Assembly: GCA_030761205.1 (NCBI GenBank)
Contig: JAULJL010000047.1
Location: forward strand, 255,501 to 319,500
Length of the DNA: 64,000 nucleotides
Source of the DNA: Fremontodendron californicum
Lineage: Eukaryota; Streptophyta; Magnoliopsida; Malvales; Malvaceae
Reading direction: 5' to 3'
Shown: positions 13,060 to 26,271 of the stretch, in pieces
Layout: each line of letters starts with the position of its first letter
Position numbering within the stretch: position 1 is the first letter of the stretch
The notes under the pieces: model-generated
Databases searched by the model: none
What the model saw: only the letters and a program-made list of their open reading frames with translations
Told to the model about the DNA's origin: nothing
Made by a program: the position numbers and the translations under genes

Positions 13060-13450
13060 TTTAGATTTAGTATATCAAGTGTTTGTGAAAATGCTTGTGT
13101 GGTTTTTGCATGATTTGAGTTTTATATTTTAGTTGAGCATGTTTTAGATTTTGTATATTAAGTGTTTGTGAACATGCTTGTGTGGTTTTTGCATGATTTG
13201 AGTTTTATATTTTAGTTGAGCATGTTAGTATATCAAGTGTTTGTGAAAATGCCATGCTTGTTGGAGCTTGAGGCCATTTGGCTACTCCATGTGTTTTGCA
13301 TTTTGTGTTGCATTTTTGCCATGTTAGTTGGTAGGTTTTTGCATTTGCATGACATTTGATTTAGTTTTGCATGCTAGTATACCAAGTGTTTGTGAAAATG
13401 CCACGTTTGCTAGTTACATTATTCCATTCGGCCACTCTTGGAATCTTTGC
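13060..13450 (+). repeat. Short direct repeats inside the Tat-like LTR
   Basis: AAGTGTTTGTGAAAATGC or close variants recur near 13076, 13159, 13235 and 13384, with GAGTTTTATATTTTAGTTGA between the first ones. The same array, with different spacing, is in fragment 3 near 50080-50420. It is non-coding. Confidence 0.75.
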
Positions 13451-14749
13451 ATTGTATGTGCATTTGCATGATATTTGGTTGAGTTTTTGGTTTAAGCATG
13501 CTTTACGTTTGTGAATTTGCCATGCATATTTTAGTTATTAGGTTTGGTTTATTTGCCATGCATGTTCATGCATTTTAGGTCTAGGTTACATTAAAAGCCA
13601 TGCAAGTTCATTTAGGTCTAGGTCACTTTATGAATGCATTTCATGACATTTAGGTTTAAGCTCATCATTTCATGCACTATGTTTGCTGTAATTTTTCATG
13701 CATTTCATGTTCATGCCACTTGAATAATGACTTAGGCCAATTAATGGTTCAATGTCATGCTCTCTTGAGCACACTTGTGGAAAATTAAAGTTTGTCAAAT
13801 TGATTATTCTACCTTTGTGAATTTTTTTTACTTAGCCAATTTTTATCTAACTTTCAAAAAGTCATAGATACTGTTTGTGAGTCATTTTATGAGTTTTAAA
13901 TATTTTACTTTGATTTTTAAATGATTTTATCAAAGGCAAAAATGTGTTTTGACAAAACAGTTTTTTCACCCAGTACTCGTACATTTCCAATTTTTCTGGG
14001 AATTCATCTTTAATCAGAAAATTAAGCCGATTGTTTCCCGTGTAGTTTTACATGTCTTGAGTCTCCAGTGCTTTTTTCATAATTTTTTTGAATTTTTAAA
14101 AATAGGGTAAAAAATCGTGGCTTAAAACTGGACAGTGGAGTCATAATTGAATTTAAAGAAAAATCATTTTTCTGTTTTGGTTAAGTTACTTAGAGTGGGC
14201 TGATTAGGAGGGTTAGCTACTGACTTAGGGTAGTTTCTAAGCCTTTTTTAAACTCTAAAAATGGTTTTTCAAGTCTCGGGTTAAGGGTAGTCAAGTCCGG
14301 ATTTTTAAACTTAGGAAATTAGAGGCATTTAAAAAAGATTTAGCCCAGTTTTTACTTTTAATTCAAGCTATTCAAAGTTGTTTTCAAACAATCACAAAAT
14401 ATTTCGGTTTTAGAATATTTAATTTGACATATTTTCCTAAGGTAGCCGGATATCTTTTTAGATATACGGATTTCCTTAATTAAAGGAAAAATTACATTTC
14501 ATGCATTGCATTTTCCATATTCATGCATTTTATATAATATGTGATTTTTGCTATGATAATTCCTATGGTATTGTTATTATTTTGATTTATATTTTTTTTG
14601 ATGTTACATGATTTATTATATGGTTTTGAATATTTCATGATATCCTATGCTTTTATTTAGTTATTTTTATTTAGCATATGCTATGTTCATGCATTATTAT
14701 TTTTATTTTTATTTTCATGCATATTATATGATAGCATTATTTTATATTC

Positions 14750-15080
14750 CATGTCATTTAAATTATATGCCATATCATTTATATTTGTCATGTCATTTAA
14801 ATCATTTCATTTCATATAGAATATGTATGTTACTTAGGTCATTTCATTTTATGTTGAATATATTATATTACCTAGGTCATTTCATTTCATTTAGGATATA
14901 TTATGTTATCTAGGATATTTTATTTCATTTAGATTATATCATATGAATTAGGATATTGCATTTCATATAGAATGTATTATGTTACCTAGGTCATTTCATT
15001 TAGAATATATCATATAACTTATGATATTTCATTTTATTTAGAATATGCTAAGACATTTAAATCATATCATATCATTTAGG
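14750..15080 (+). repeat. ATTTCATTTCAT/TTAGAATAT short tandem array in the Tat-like LTR
   Basis: Words such as GTCATTTCATTTCAT and AGAATATATTATGTTACCTA repeat at roughly 45-60-bp spacing. The equivalent array in fragment 3 is at about 51840-52090. Confidence 0.7.
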
Positions 15081-15848
15081 GTGCATTATATTAGTTAGAT
15101 TTTGCTATGTCATTTTATTTATGTCATGCATATACATATTCATATCTTTTAAAATATTTTCAAAAAGGTAATGATTTTTAATAAATAAAGATATTCCCGA
15201 GTTAAAATAATTCATGAGTTCTCTGCCGGGTTTGCTGGGGAGGATATCATAAATTATTATTAATAACGAAATATCTTCTTTAAAATGAGAATGATTCGGA
15301 AAGTTTTCCAAATTAATAAAAATTTCTATATTTTGCCACGTTTGTTGGGGAATATAGGAAAATTTTGAATTTATAAATTTCGATCATTTTCAATTAAAAA
15401 ATGGAATTATTTTTCTTTAAATTGGGAATTAATTTGAAATACTAAATTTAAAACCGATTTTTTTACCGAGACTTGAGATAACACACGATTAATAAGGTAC
15501 TGATTTATACGGGTGTTGTGCAGGTGCTAATCCTTCCCCGCACGTAACCGATTCCCGAACCCGCTTCTTTGATTTCTCTGGTTTTAAAACACATACTTGA
15601 AATTGGTTTTTAAAATGTTTTAATTAATTTTTAAAATATTTTATAAAACCGGTTTTAATAGGTGGCCGATCACACCAAGCTAAAAAAGATTGGTGGCGAC
15701 TCCATGTCTTTTTTAAGGTCATTTTCAAAACCTTCATTTTTCTAGAGGAATTAAGTCGACTTTTCCTCAGTTTTTTTTTTTTTTAATGTCATGCTTAACG
15801 AATAATAAAGTCTTGCGATAAGACTCGTTATTTTTTAGGTTGCGACAA

Positions 15849-16030
15849 TATATATTACAATTACATAGATATATTACATATATTACATTAATATATATCT
15901 ATGTAATTCTAATGTTTTCAATAATTGTAATATATTTATGTAATTATAATATATCTATGTTATTGTAATATATTTATGTAATTATAATATATTTGTGTAA
16001 TTCTAATATATGAAGATAACTATATTACAT

Positions 16031-16064
<34 letters not shown>

Positions 16065-18840
16065 CAACTACATAGATATATATTACAATTACATAGAATA
16101 TATTACACAGATATACTATTACAATTACATATATATATATATATTACAATTACATAGATATATTACATATATTACATAGATATACTACATAAATATATTA
16201 CAATTACATAGATATACTATTACAATTACATATATATATTATAATTGCATAGATATATATTACAATTACATAGATATATTACAATTACATAAATATATTA
16301 CAATTAATAATGTATCTATGTAATATTACATAGATATATTACATAAATATATTAAAATCACATATATATATTACAATAACATAGATATATTACAATTACA
16401 TAGATATATTACAATTACATAGATGTCTACATTATCATTATCTAATATTTTCAGTAATTCTAATGTATACATGTAATATCTAATGTTTTCAGTAATTGTA
16501 ATGTATACATGTAATATCTAATATTTTCAGTAATTGTAATATATCTATGTAATTGTAGTATATCTATGTAATTGTAGTATATCTATGTAATTGTAATATA
16601 TCTGTGTAATTGTAATATATATATCTATGTAATTGTAATGTATCTATGTAATTGTAATTGTAATAATATATCTATATAAATGTAATATATCTATGTAATT
16701 GTAATATATTAGTTATTGTAATATATCTATGTAATTGTAATATATATATATATATGTAATTGTAATATATCTATGTAATTTTAATATATCTGTGTAATTG
16801 TAATATATAATGTAATTGTAATATATCTATGTAATTGTAATATATATATATATGTAATTGTAATATATCTATGTAATTGTAATATATCATTGTAGTTGTA
16901 ATGTATATATGAATGTAATTGTATATTACATGTGAAATATATCTATTAGAAAAATATATTACAATTACATAGATATATTAGAATTACATAGATATATTAC
17001 ATAGATATATTAATGTGTAATTGCAATGTATCTATGTAATTGTAATATATCTATGTAATTACAATTACATAGATATATTACAATTACAATATTTATGGAA
17101 TTACATAAATACATAGATAGATTTATGTAATTGTAATATATCTATGCAATTGTAATATATCTATGTAATTGTTATATATCTATATAATTGTAATAAATTT
17201 GTGTTTGTAGTATATCTATGTAATTGTAATATATCTATGTAATTGTAATGTATCTATGTAATATATCTATGTAATTGTATTATATCTATGTAATTGTTAT
17301 ATATCTATGTAATTGTAATTTATCTATATAATTGTAATAAATTTGTGTAATTGTAATATATCTATGTAATTGTAATATATCTATGTAATTATAATATATT
17401 AAAATTGCATAGATATTTATGTATAAATATCTAAGTAATTGTAATATATCTATGTAATTATAATATAATATATCTATATAATTGTAGTATATATCTATGT
17501 AGTTTTAATACATCTATGTAATTGTAATATATCTATGTAATTGTAATAATCTATGTAATTATAATGTATCTATGTAAAATATCTATGTAATTGTAATATA
17601 TCTATGTAATTGTAATGTATCTATGTAATATATCTATGTAATTGTAATATATCTATGTAACTGTAGTATATCTATGTAATTGTAATATATATATATCCAA
17701 TGTATCTATGTAATTCTAATATGTCAATGTAATTCGAAAACATTATATATTACATAAAATTTAATATATCTAATGTGTAATTGTAATGTATCTATGTAAT
17801 TGTAATATATAATATAATATATCTATATAATTGTAAATATATATCTATGTAGTTTTAATATATCTATGTAATTGTAATATTTCTATGTAATTGTAATGTA
17901 TCTATGTAATATATCTATGTAATTGTAATATATCTATGTAATTGTAATGTATCTATGTAATATATCTATGTAATTGTAATATATCTATGTAACTGTAGTA
18001 TATCTATGTAATTGTAATATATATATCCAATGTATCTATGTAATTCTAATATATCAATGTAATTCGAAAACATTATATATTACATGTATTTTAATATATC
18101 TAATGAGTAATTGTAATGGATCTATGTAATTGTAATGTATCTATGTTACTGAAATATTTCTATGTAACTGTAATGTATCTATGTAATATATCTATGTAAT
18201 TGTAATATATCTGTGTAATTGTAATAAATCAATGTAATTCGAAAACATTATATATTACATGTATTTTAATATATCTAATGTGTAATTATAATGTATCTAT
18301 GTAATTGTAATATATAATATAATATATCTATATAATTGTAATATTATATCTATGTAGTTTTAATATATCTATGTAATTGTAATATATCTATGTAACTGTA
18401 GTATATCTATGTATTTGTAATATATATATATCCAATGTATCAATGTAATTCTAATATATCAATGTAATTCGAAAACATTATATATTACATGTATTTTAAT
18501 ATATCTAATGTGTAATTGTAATGTATCTATGTTACTGAAATATATCTATGTAACTGTAATGTATCTATGTATTATATCTATGTAATTGTAATGTATCTAT
18601 GTTACTGAAATATATCTATGTAACTGTAATGTATCTATGTATTATATCTATGTAATTGTAATATATCTATGTAATTGTAATATATCTATGTAATTGTAAT
18701 ATATCTATATAATTGTAATATATCTGTGTAATTGTAATAAATTTGGTTTAATATATCTATTTAAGTGGTGATTGTACATATATTACAATTGCTGCAGGTG
18801 GTATTACATTTATATAGATATATTACAATTACATAGATAT
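15849..18840. repeat. Minisatellite array, segment 4
   Basis: 19-bp minisatellite, mostly reverse before 16440 and forward after 16640. A 38-bp variant unit (twice 19) with TTTTCAGTAATT and TATACATGTAATATCTAAT lies at 16435-16550. From 17690 to 18540 a composite containing TCCAATGTATCTATG, ATTCGAAAACATTATATATT and TTTTAATATATCTAATG recurs, with the GAAAAC word at 17735, 18065, 18241 and 18471. A (TA)n run is at 16033-16062. A 12-base scrap of Tat-like LTR (GCAGGTGGTATT) is near 18793. No gene is seen. Confidence 0.88.
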
Positions 18841-19102
18841 ATAACTTTGAATCTTAATTTTGAATAAGGGTTGAATTTTTTTAGTAGTTGACTTTCAGAG
18901 TTGACTTTTTCGAGGTTGATTTTTTCCATATTGAATTTTCAGGCTTGACAACTTAAACAAAGTCTTGGAATACCACCTGCCACTTCCCTTCCCTTTCTCT
19001 AGGAAGCAAGCACAGGATAAGAATAGCTTTTCTGCATTCTGAAACATCTCAAGGAAGAAAAATTACCTGATTTAGGGATCCGGACAAAATTAGGTGTCTA
19101 CA
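18841..19102 (-). mobile_element. Tat-like LTR start, inverted (fragment 4)
   Basis: Read on the minus strand from 19102, it begins TGTAGACACCTAATTTTG and continues for about 260 bases through GTGGCAGGTGGTATTCC and a run of AAAGTCAAC words. This is collinear with the first 260 bases of fragment 2. It breaks off into minisatellite at about 18841. It is the only Tat-like piece here in this orientation. Confidence 0.82.
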
Positions 19103-20228
19103 ACATGTATACATTACACTTACATAGATATTTTATAATTACATAAATATATTACAATTACATAGATATATTACAACTACATGTATACATTACAATTAAC
19201 ATTATTATAATTACATAGATATATTACAATTACGTAGATATATTATAATTACATAGATATATTACAATTACTAAAAACATGTATACATTAGATAATTTCA
19301 GTAATTGTATCTATGTAATTGTAATATATTTGTGTAATTGTATTTATGTAATTGTAATATATTTGTAATATATCTATGTAAGTTACATTACTACTTTTGA
19401 AAACATTAGATATTACAATTACATAGATATATTAGAATTATATAGATAATATTACAATTACTGTATTAGATATATTACTGAAAATATTAGAATTACTGAA
19501 AACATTAGATATTACATGTATATATTACAATTACTGAAATATATTACAATTACATAGATATATAAATATATTACAATTACATAAACATATTATAATTACA
19601 TAGATATGTTTTAAGCAATTCTAAAGTATTAATTATCTATGTAATTTATGTAATTTTAAGTGATAGTTCTAAATTACTCAAAACATTATCAAATATCTAA
19701 TGTTTTCAGTAATTGTAATATATCTATGTAATTGGTAATTCTTAAATATACATGTAATATCTAATGTTTTCATTAATATATCTCTGTAATTGTAATATAT
19801 TTTTGTAATTATAATATATCTATGTAATATATTTGTGTAATTTACGTAATGTTAAGTGGTAATTCTAACAAATAAATATAATATATCTATGTATGTAACT
19901 ATAATATTATCAATTAGCTAATGTTTTTAGTAATTCTAATGTATACATATAATATATCTTTGTAATTACATTATCTAATGTTTCAGTGATTCTAATGTAC
20001 ACATAGTAATTCCACGTAAATTCCATAAATATATTACAATTACATAGATGTATACATTATCAATTATCTAATATTTTCAGTAATTCTAATGTATACATGT
20101 AATATCTAATGTTTTCAGTAATTGTAATGTATACATGTAATATCTAATATTTTCAGTAATTGTAATATATCTATATAAATGTAATATATCTATGCAATTG
20201 TAATATATTTAATAGTGTTAATGTAATA
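19103..20228. repeat. Minisatellite array, segment 5
   Basis: Strand-alternating minisatellite. 19110-19720 matches the block at 10080-10560 (shared landmark CTATGTAAGTTACATTACTA). A tandem 38-bp variant lies at 20050-20170. Its last five bases, TAATA, are the left target-site duplication of the solo LTR that follows. Confidence 0.87.
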
Positions 20229-22647
20229 TGTAACACCCTGTCCGAATAATCTACCTAAAATCCGGCAGAGTTTCCTTTCTATCTCAACTATAAACCCTCC
20301 TGCAAATAACACTCAATTCATATCCTCAACCAGCAATATTTCTCAATACTATTATCACATATATCCATCATATTCAAAATTTATCCATGATCAATTCATT
20401 CTCAAGTCAAAACATACTGATCTATTGTCTCATATCTTCAAATATATACATATAATATATCCAAAAGTAAACCAATCTCAGCAAGGTTTACTAGATAAAA
20501 ACATCAAAACATCAAGACTTCAATAAATTTCTAGTATGATGCCCACCACGTCAAAATACTATTTGAAGCAAAGAATAGAGGAAGGTTGCAATCCCGACAC
20601 CTAACTGTCACCTGAAAATTTGAATATGAAAAGGTGAGATATATGAATATCTCAGTGAGTAGACAACATTTAAAGCGTGTGAAAACTATAATGGTAGTCT
20701 GTAAAGCATAATTAACATTTTCAAAATAAATAATAGTAAAACCATAATGAGTAATTCAAAGACGTAGCAAAGTTTTCCAATGTATAACAATATTATAATA
20801 TTAAATAAATGAATAAAATCTGTAAAGTAAATCAAGTTTCGTATAATTGGGCTCCAACTTTCTGTCATGCACAAGAGTACATCCATGAAATAACCAGGCA
20901 ATATCCATGTAGGCATACTAGTAGCCGGCCCCAAAGGCCAATACCACCATAGGACGCCCCAAAGGCATATGTGTCACTATGATGTGCCCCCAAAAGGCAA
21001 ATATAACAGGATAGGGACTCTGGAGGTGGCTCCCACCACAAAGGCGTAGCACGCAGCTCCCATATCCCTATTTAATATCACGGAAATGAGGACTCTGGAG
21101 GTGGCTCCCGTCGCAAAGGCGTAGCACGCAGCTCCCGTATTCCGGTCAAGGGAATAATCTCATACATTAAGTCAGGTGGAGCCAAAACCATGTACGTCAA
21201 ATTCTATGTATAATCATATTTCATAAATCAACCAACTTGCTCGATATAATATTTCTTGAAATAAATGTACTTTAATAACAAATCAATTCATACGATTATA
21301 TAGCGGATATACCTTTAATACGTAAAATAAATATCATGCAAAAACAATTACAATTATAATTAAAGAAATTTCAAATAACTATAGTTGTCATCTACTCACA
21401 ATCCTTGAGATAATCTCACTGTACACCTCGATCTGAAACTTCGGGATCCATAGGTGACGTCAGCTGTACGTGGCCTAGAGATTAACGATAATTAGTATCT
21501 ATACATACTCAAAGCATTACACAATTATGAATGCAACTTAAATCTCATAATCTTCCCTCAAGGTCAATACTAGTTTCTCATACTCAAAACAACATATCCC
21601 AAATTTTTAATATCATTTCCATAATCATTTTCTCCAAAATTCAACTCCATATTCATGTCCTTATCAAATTCCTTTCTAGTACTCCATGCCTTAGAGATTT
21701 TCATAATCCATAACCATCAATAGTACTATATTTCTCTTAAGCAATAAATTCCTTAATATCAAGTTAGATTAAAAAATCATAACTTGAGTTTGGTAAGGAA
21801 TTTGGAAGTGATTCCAATTGTTTTATTTCAACCAATATGTCTAATTTATGAATAAAATAAGTAACTTATACAACTAGAACAAAATTTTGATCAAATTTGA
21901 TAAAACCCGAAACTATGCTGAAACAGGGGTCACACTGAACAGCCAACTTCACCGAATTTTATCTTTTTAACCGCTTATCGGTTTTGGGTGATTCAAAAAC
22001 CAAAATTCTCATATTGAAGTCTAGTTTCTAGGAAAAATATCAAACAAATATAAACCCAGCTGTGCCGAACCCAGAAAATCCGAACAGCAAGCATGCTCAA
22101 ATTCCCCTGTTTTGCTTTTTCTTCCCATTTTCTTGTTCATGCTTTCAAATCCTTTTAATTCTTACCAAAAATGAGTAAAATTCATAATTAATAGATGGGT
22201 TTCAGACCTTAATATGTTTATGGAGCAAAGATCTTAGCATGCTCAAGTAGAATATCTAAAGAAAATGAAGAATTTATCAAGAAACTAACCTTGGATGTGA
22301 TTGTTGATGAGATTTTGGTGGAGTTCTTGAAGAGAAATGTTGGAGGAGATGAAGAAATTTGAGAGGGGAGGCTGCCGGCTGCCACTTGAAGAAAGCATGA
22401 AAATTTTCTAGTGTTTTCGGGAGATAAAAGGAAGATAAGAGATATTTTTCTTGTTTTTGGGATAATTGCATATTAGTCCCTCAACTCTTTATAAATAACC
22501 ATGAAGCCCCTAAACTTTTTAATATATTCAATTTGATCCTTTCTTCTTTTATTTCCTTCACTTATAAATTCTTACCAATTTCCAAGTTCGTCCTTAAAAT
22601 TTTCGGGATTTAACTTTACATGATTATACGTAACCTCGGTTGTTACA
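20229..22647 (-). mobile_element. Solo LTR of the Tekay-like family, copy B
   Basis: 2419 bp, TGTAACACCCTGTCC at one end and GGTTGTTACA at the other, flanked on both sides by TAATA (20224-20228 and 22648-22652). A complete LTR with intact target-site duplication and no internal sequence is the product of recombination between the two LTRs of one insertion. It holds two copies of the ~75-bp GGACTCTGGAGG repeat (about 21015-21140). Frames at 20686-20934, 21531-21713 and 22277-22471 are not genes. Confidence 0.95.
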
Positions 22648-25600
22648 TAATATATCTATGTAATTGTAATATATGTATGTCATTTTAATATATCTATGTA
22701 ATTGTAATGTATCTATGTAATATATCTATGTAATTGTAATATATCTATGTAACTGTAGTATATCTATGTAATTGTAATATATTTATATATCCAATGTATC
22801 TATGTAATTCTAATATATCAACGTAATTCGAAAACATTATATATTACATGTATTTTAATATATCTAATGTGTAATTGTAATGTATCTATGTAATATATTT
22901 ATGTAATTGTAATATCTGAACACCTGGACAAACCGGACCTATCGGACCAACCAGAGACACCAAGGCTAGGCTTGGCTTGGCTAAACTTGACTAACCTTGG
23001 TGTCTAAACTTTGAAATACATCTATGTAATTGTAATACATCTATGTAATTGAAATATATCTATATAATTGTAATATATCTATGTAATTGTAATGTATCTA
23101 TGTAATTCTAATGTATCTATGTAATTGTAAATATATTACAATTACTGTATTAGATATATTACTGAAAATTTTAAAATTACTGAAAATATTAGATATTACA
23201 TGAATACATTAGAATTACTGAAAACATTAGATAATGTAATTACAAAGATATATTATATGTATATATTTATCTATGTAATTGTAATATATCTTTGTAATAT
23301 TACATAGATATATAACATAAATATATTTATTACAATTGCATAGATATATTAGAGTAATTGAAATTGTATCTATGTAATTCTAATATATCTATGTAATTGT
23401 AATATATTACAATTACATAGATATATTACAATTACATATTACAATTACATAGATATTACATGTATACATTATAATATATTACAATTACATAGATATATTA
23501 CAATTATATAGATATATTTCAATTACATAGATACAATTGTAATATATCTATGTATTTGTAATGCATCTATGTAATTGTAATATATCTATGTAATTCTAAT
23601 GTATCTATATAATTGTTATATATCAATTTAATTGTAATGTTTTAAGTAATTGTAATATATCTATGTAATTGTAATATATCTACGTAATTGTAATGTATCT
23701 ATATAATTCTAATATATCTATGTAATTCTAATGTTCAAAGTAATTGTAATATATTTATGTATACATAGATATATATATATATATATATATATATAATTGT
23801 AATATATCTATGTAATTGTAATGTATCTATGTAATATATTACAATTACATATATATTACATAGATATATTACAATTATATCTATGTAATTGTAATATATT
23901 TATGTATACATAGATATATACTATAATTACATAAATATATTATAATTACATAGATATATTGCAATTACAATTACATAGATATATTACAATTACTTAAAAC
24001 ATCATAATTAAATAGATATATTTCAATTACATAAATATATTAGAATTACATAGATATATTACAATTACAATTACATAGATACATTACAATTACACAAATA
24101 TATTACAATTACATAGATATATTACAATTACATAGATATATTACAGTTACATAAATATATTATGTATCTACGTAATTGTAATATATTTTTGTAATTGTAA
24201 TGTATCCATGTAATTGTAATATATCTATATAATTGTAATATATCTAATTGTAATATATCAAATATTTTAAGTAATTGTAATATATCTATGTAATTGTAAT
24301 ATCTATGTAATTCTAATGTTTTGTAATTGTAATTGTAATATATACAAATATGTATATATTACAATTACATAGATATATTACAATTACATAGATATATTAT
24401 AATTCTATTTATGTAATCATAATATATGTATGTAATTTTAATATATACATATATTTATATATTACAATTTCATAGATATATTACAATTACAAAGATATAT
24501 TACACTTACATAGATATATTACAATTACATAGATATATTACAATAACATAGATATATTACAATTACATACATATATTACAGTTACATAGATATATATTAG
24601 AATTACATAGATATATATTACAATTACATAGATATATTACTATAACATAGATATATATTAGAATTACATAGATATATTACAATTACAAAGATATATTACA
24701 ATTACATATATATATATAACAATTACATAGATATATTACTATAACATAGATATATATTACAATTACATAAATAGAATTATAATATTTCTATGTAATTGTA
24801 ATTGTAATATATCTCTGTAATTGTAATATATTTGTTTAATTGTAATATATTTTTGTAATTGTAATATATCTATGTAATTACATAGATATATTACATTAAC
24901 ACTATTAAATATATTACATTAACACTATTAAATATATTACAATTGCTTAGATATATTACATTTATATAGATATATTACAATTACTGAAAATATTAGATAT
25001 TACATGTATACATTACAATTACTGAAAACATTAGATATTACATGTACACATTAGAATTACTGAAATTATTAGATAATTGATAATGTATACATCTATGTAA
25101 TTGTAATATATTTGCGGAATTTACGTGGAATTACTATGTGTACATTAGAATCACTGAAAACATTAGATAATGTAATTACAATGATATATTACATGTGTAC
25201 ATTAGAATTACTAAAAACATTAGCTAATTGATAATATTATAATTACATACATAGATATATTATAATTACATAGATATATTATATTTATTTTTTAGAATTA
25301 CCACTTAACATTACGTAAATTACACAAATATATTACATAGATATATTATAATTACAAAAATATATTACAATTACATAAATATATTAATGAAAACATTAGA
25401 TATTACATGTATATTTTAGAATTACCAATTACATAGATATATTACAATTACCACTTGACATTATATTACAATTATATAGATATATTACAAATACTGAAAA
25501 CATTAGATATTTGATAATGTTTTGAGTAATTTAGAACTATCACTTAAAATTACATAAATTACATAGATAATTAATACTTTAGAATTACTTAAAACATATC

Positions 25601-26187
25601 TATGTAATTATAATATGTTTATGTAATTGTAATATATCTATATATCTATGTAATTGTAATATATTTCAGTAATTGTAATATATCTATGTAATTATAATAT
25701 ATACATGTAATATCTAATGTTTTCAGTAATTCTTTTGTATTCATGTAATATCTAATGTTTTCAGTAATTCTAATATTTTCAATAATATATCTAATACAAT
25801 AATTGTAATATCATCTATATAATTGTAATATATCTATGTAATTGTAATATCTAATGTTTTCAGAAATAGTAATGTAACTTACATAGATATATTACAAATA
25901 TATTACAATTACATAAATACAATTACACAAATATATTACAATTACATTGATACAATTACTGAAATTATCTAATGTATACATGTTTTTAGTAATTGTAATA
26001 GATCTATGTAATTATAATATATCTACGTAATTGTAATATATCTATGTAATTGTTTTCAGTAATTGTAATATATCTATGTAATTATAAAAATGTTAATTGT
26101 AATATATACATGTAGTTGTAATATATCTATGTAATTGTAATATATTTATGTAATTATAAAATATCTATGTAAGTTTAATGTATACAT
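22648..26187. repeat. Minisatellite array, segment 6
   Basis: Strand-alternating minisatellite with a short hairpin-bearing insert at 22917-23010 and a (TA)n run near 23765-23795. Around 25500-26090 it carries, inverted, the block seen at 10080-10560 and 19110-19720 (the complement of the AAGTTACATTACT landmark is near 25870). No gene is seen. Confidence 0.87.
22917..23010. other. Short GC-richer insert with an 11-bp perfect stem
   Basis: About 94 non-satellite bases. AGACACCAAGG at 22955-22965 is perfectly complementary to CCTTGGTGTCT at 22995-23005, with a 29-base loop containing CTTGGCTTGGCT; with one mismatch the stem extends three more pairs. The left part has repeated CGGACC words. No target duplication or transposon terminus is evident, and its origin is unknown. 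Confidence 0.6.
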
Positions 26188-26271
26188 TGTAGACACCTAA
26201 TTTTGTCCGGATCCCTAAATCAGGTAATTTTTCTTTCTTGAGATGTTTCAGAATGCAGAAAAGCTATTCTT
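26188..26271 (+). mobile_element. Tat-like LTR start, 84-bp scrap (fragment 5)
   Basis: It starts at the LTR terminus TGTAGACACCTAATTTTG and continues through TCCGGATCCCTAAATCAGG and GAATGCAGAAAAGCTATTC before breaking into minisatellite. It matches the start of fragment 4 almost base for base. Confidence 0.8.

Larger units (their letters stand above)
11070..15848 (+). mobile_element. Very long LTR fragment, Tat-like Ty3/gypsy (fragment 1)
   Basis: A 4.8-kb non-satellite island without coding domains. It overlaps fragment 2 (29073-30189), which starts at the true LTR terminus TGTAGACACCTAATTTTG, and fragment 3 (49786-52491). Its right end, GGTTGCGACA at 15839-15848, is a plausible LTR terminus (TG...CA) followed at once by minisatellite. 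The first ~375 bp of the LTR are missing on the left. Joining fragments 1 and 2 implies an LTR of about 5.2 kb, in the range of Tat/Ogre-type elements. The lineage is inferred from the terminus, LTR length and the 3-prime region at 57046-57983, not from protein domains. Frames at 11190-11717, 12860-13132 and 14647-14913 are chance frames in repeats. Confidence 0.7.

Noticed and set aside
12860..13132. 90-codon hydrophobic frame that looks like membrane segments
   Set aside because: T-rich LTR sequence gives Phe/Leu/Val by composition. The equivalent region in fragment 3 does not keep the frame.
15685..15705. TTGGTGGCGACTCC as a primer binding site within the Tat-like LTR
   Set aside because: It resembles primer sites of some Tat elements, but it lies about 150 bases before the LTR end GTTGCGACA rather than after it, so it is more likely just LTR sequence.
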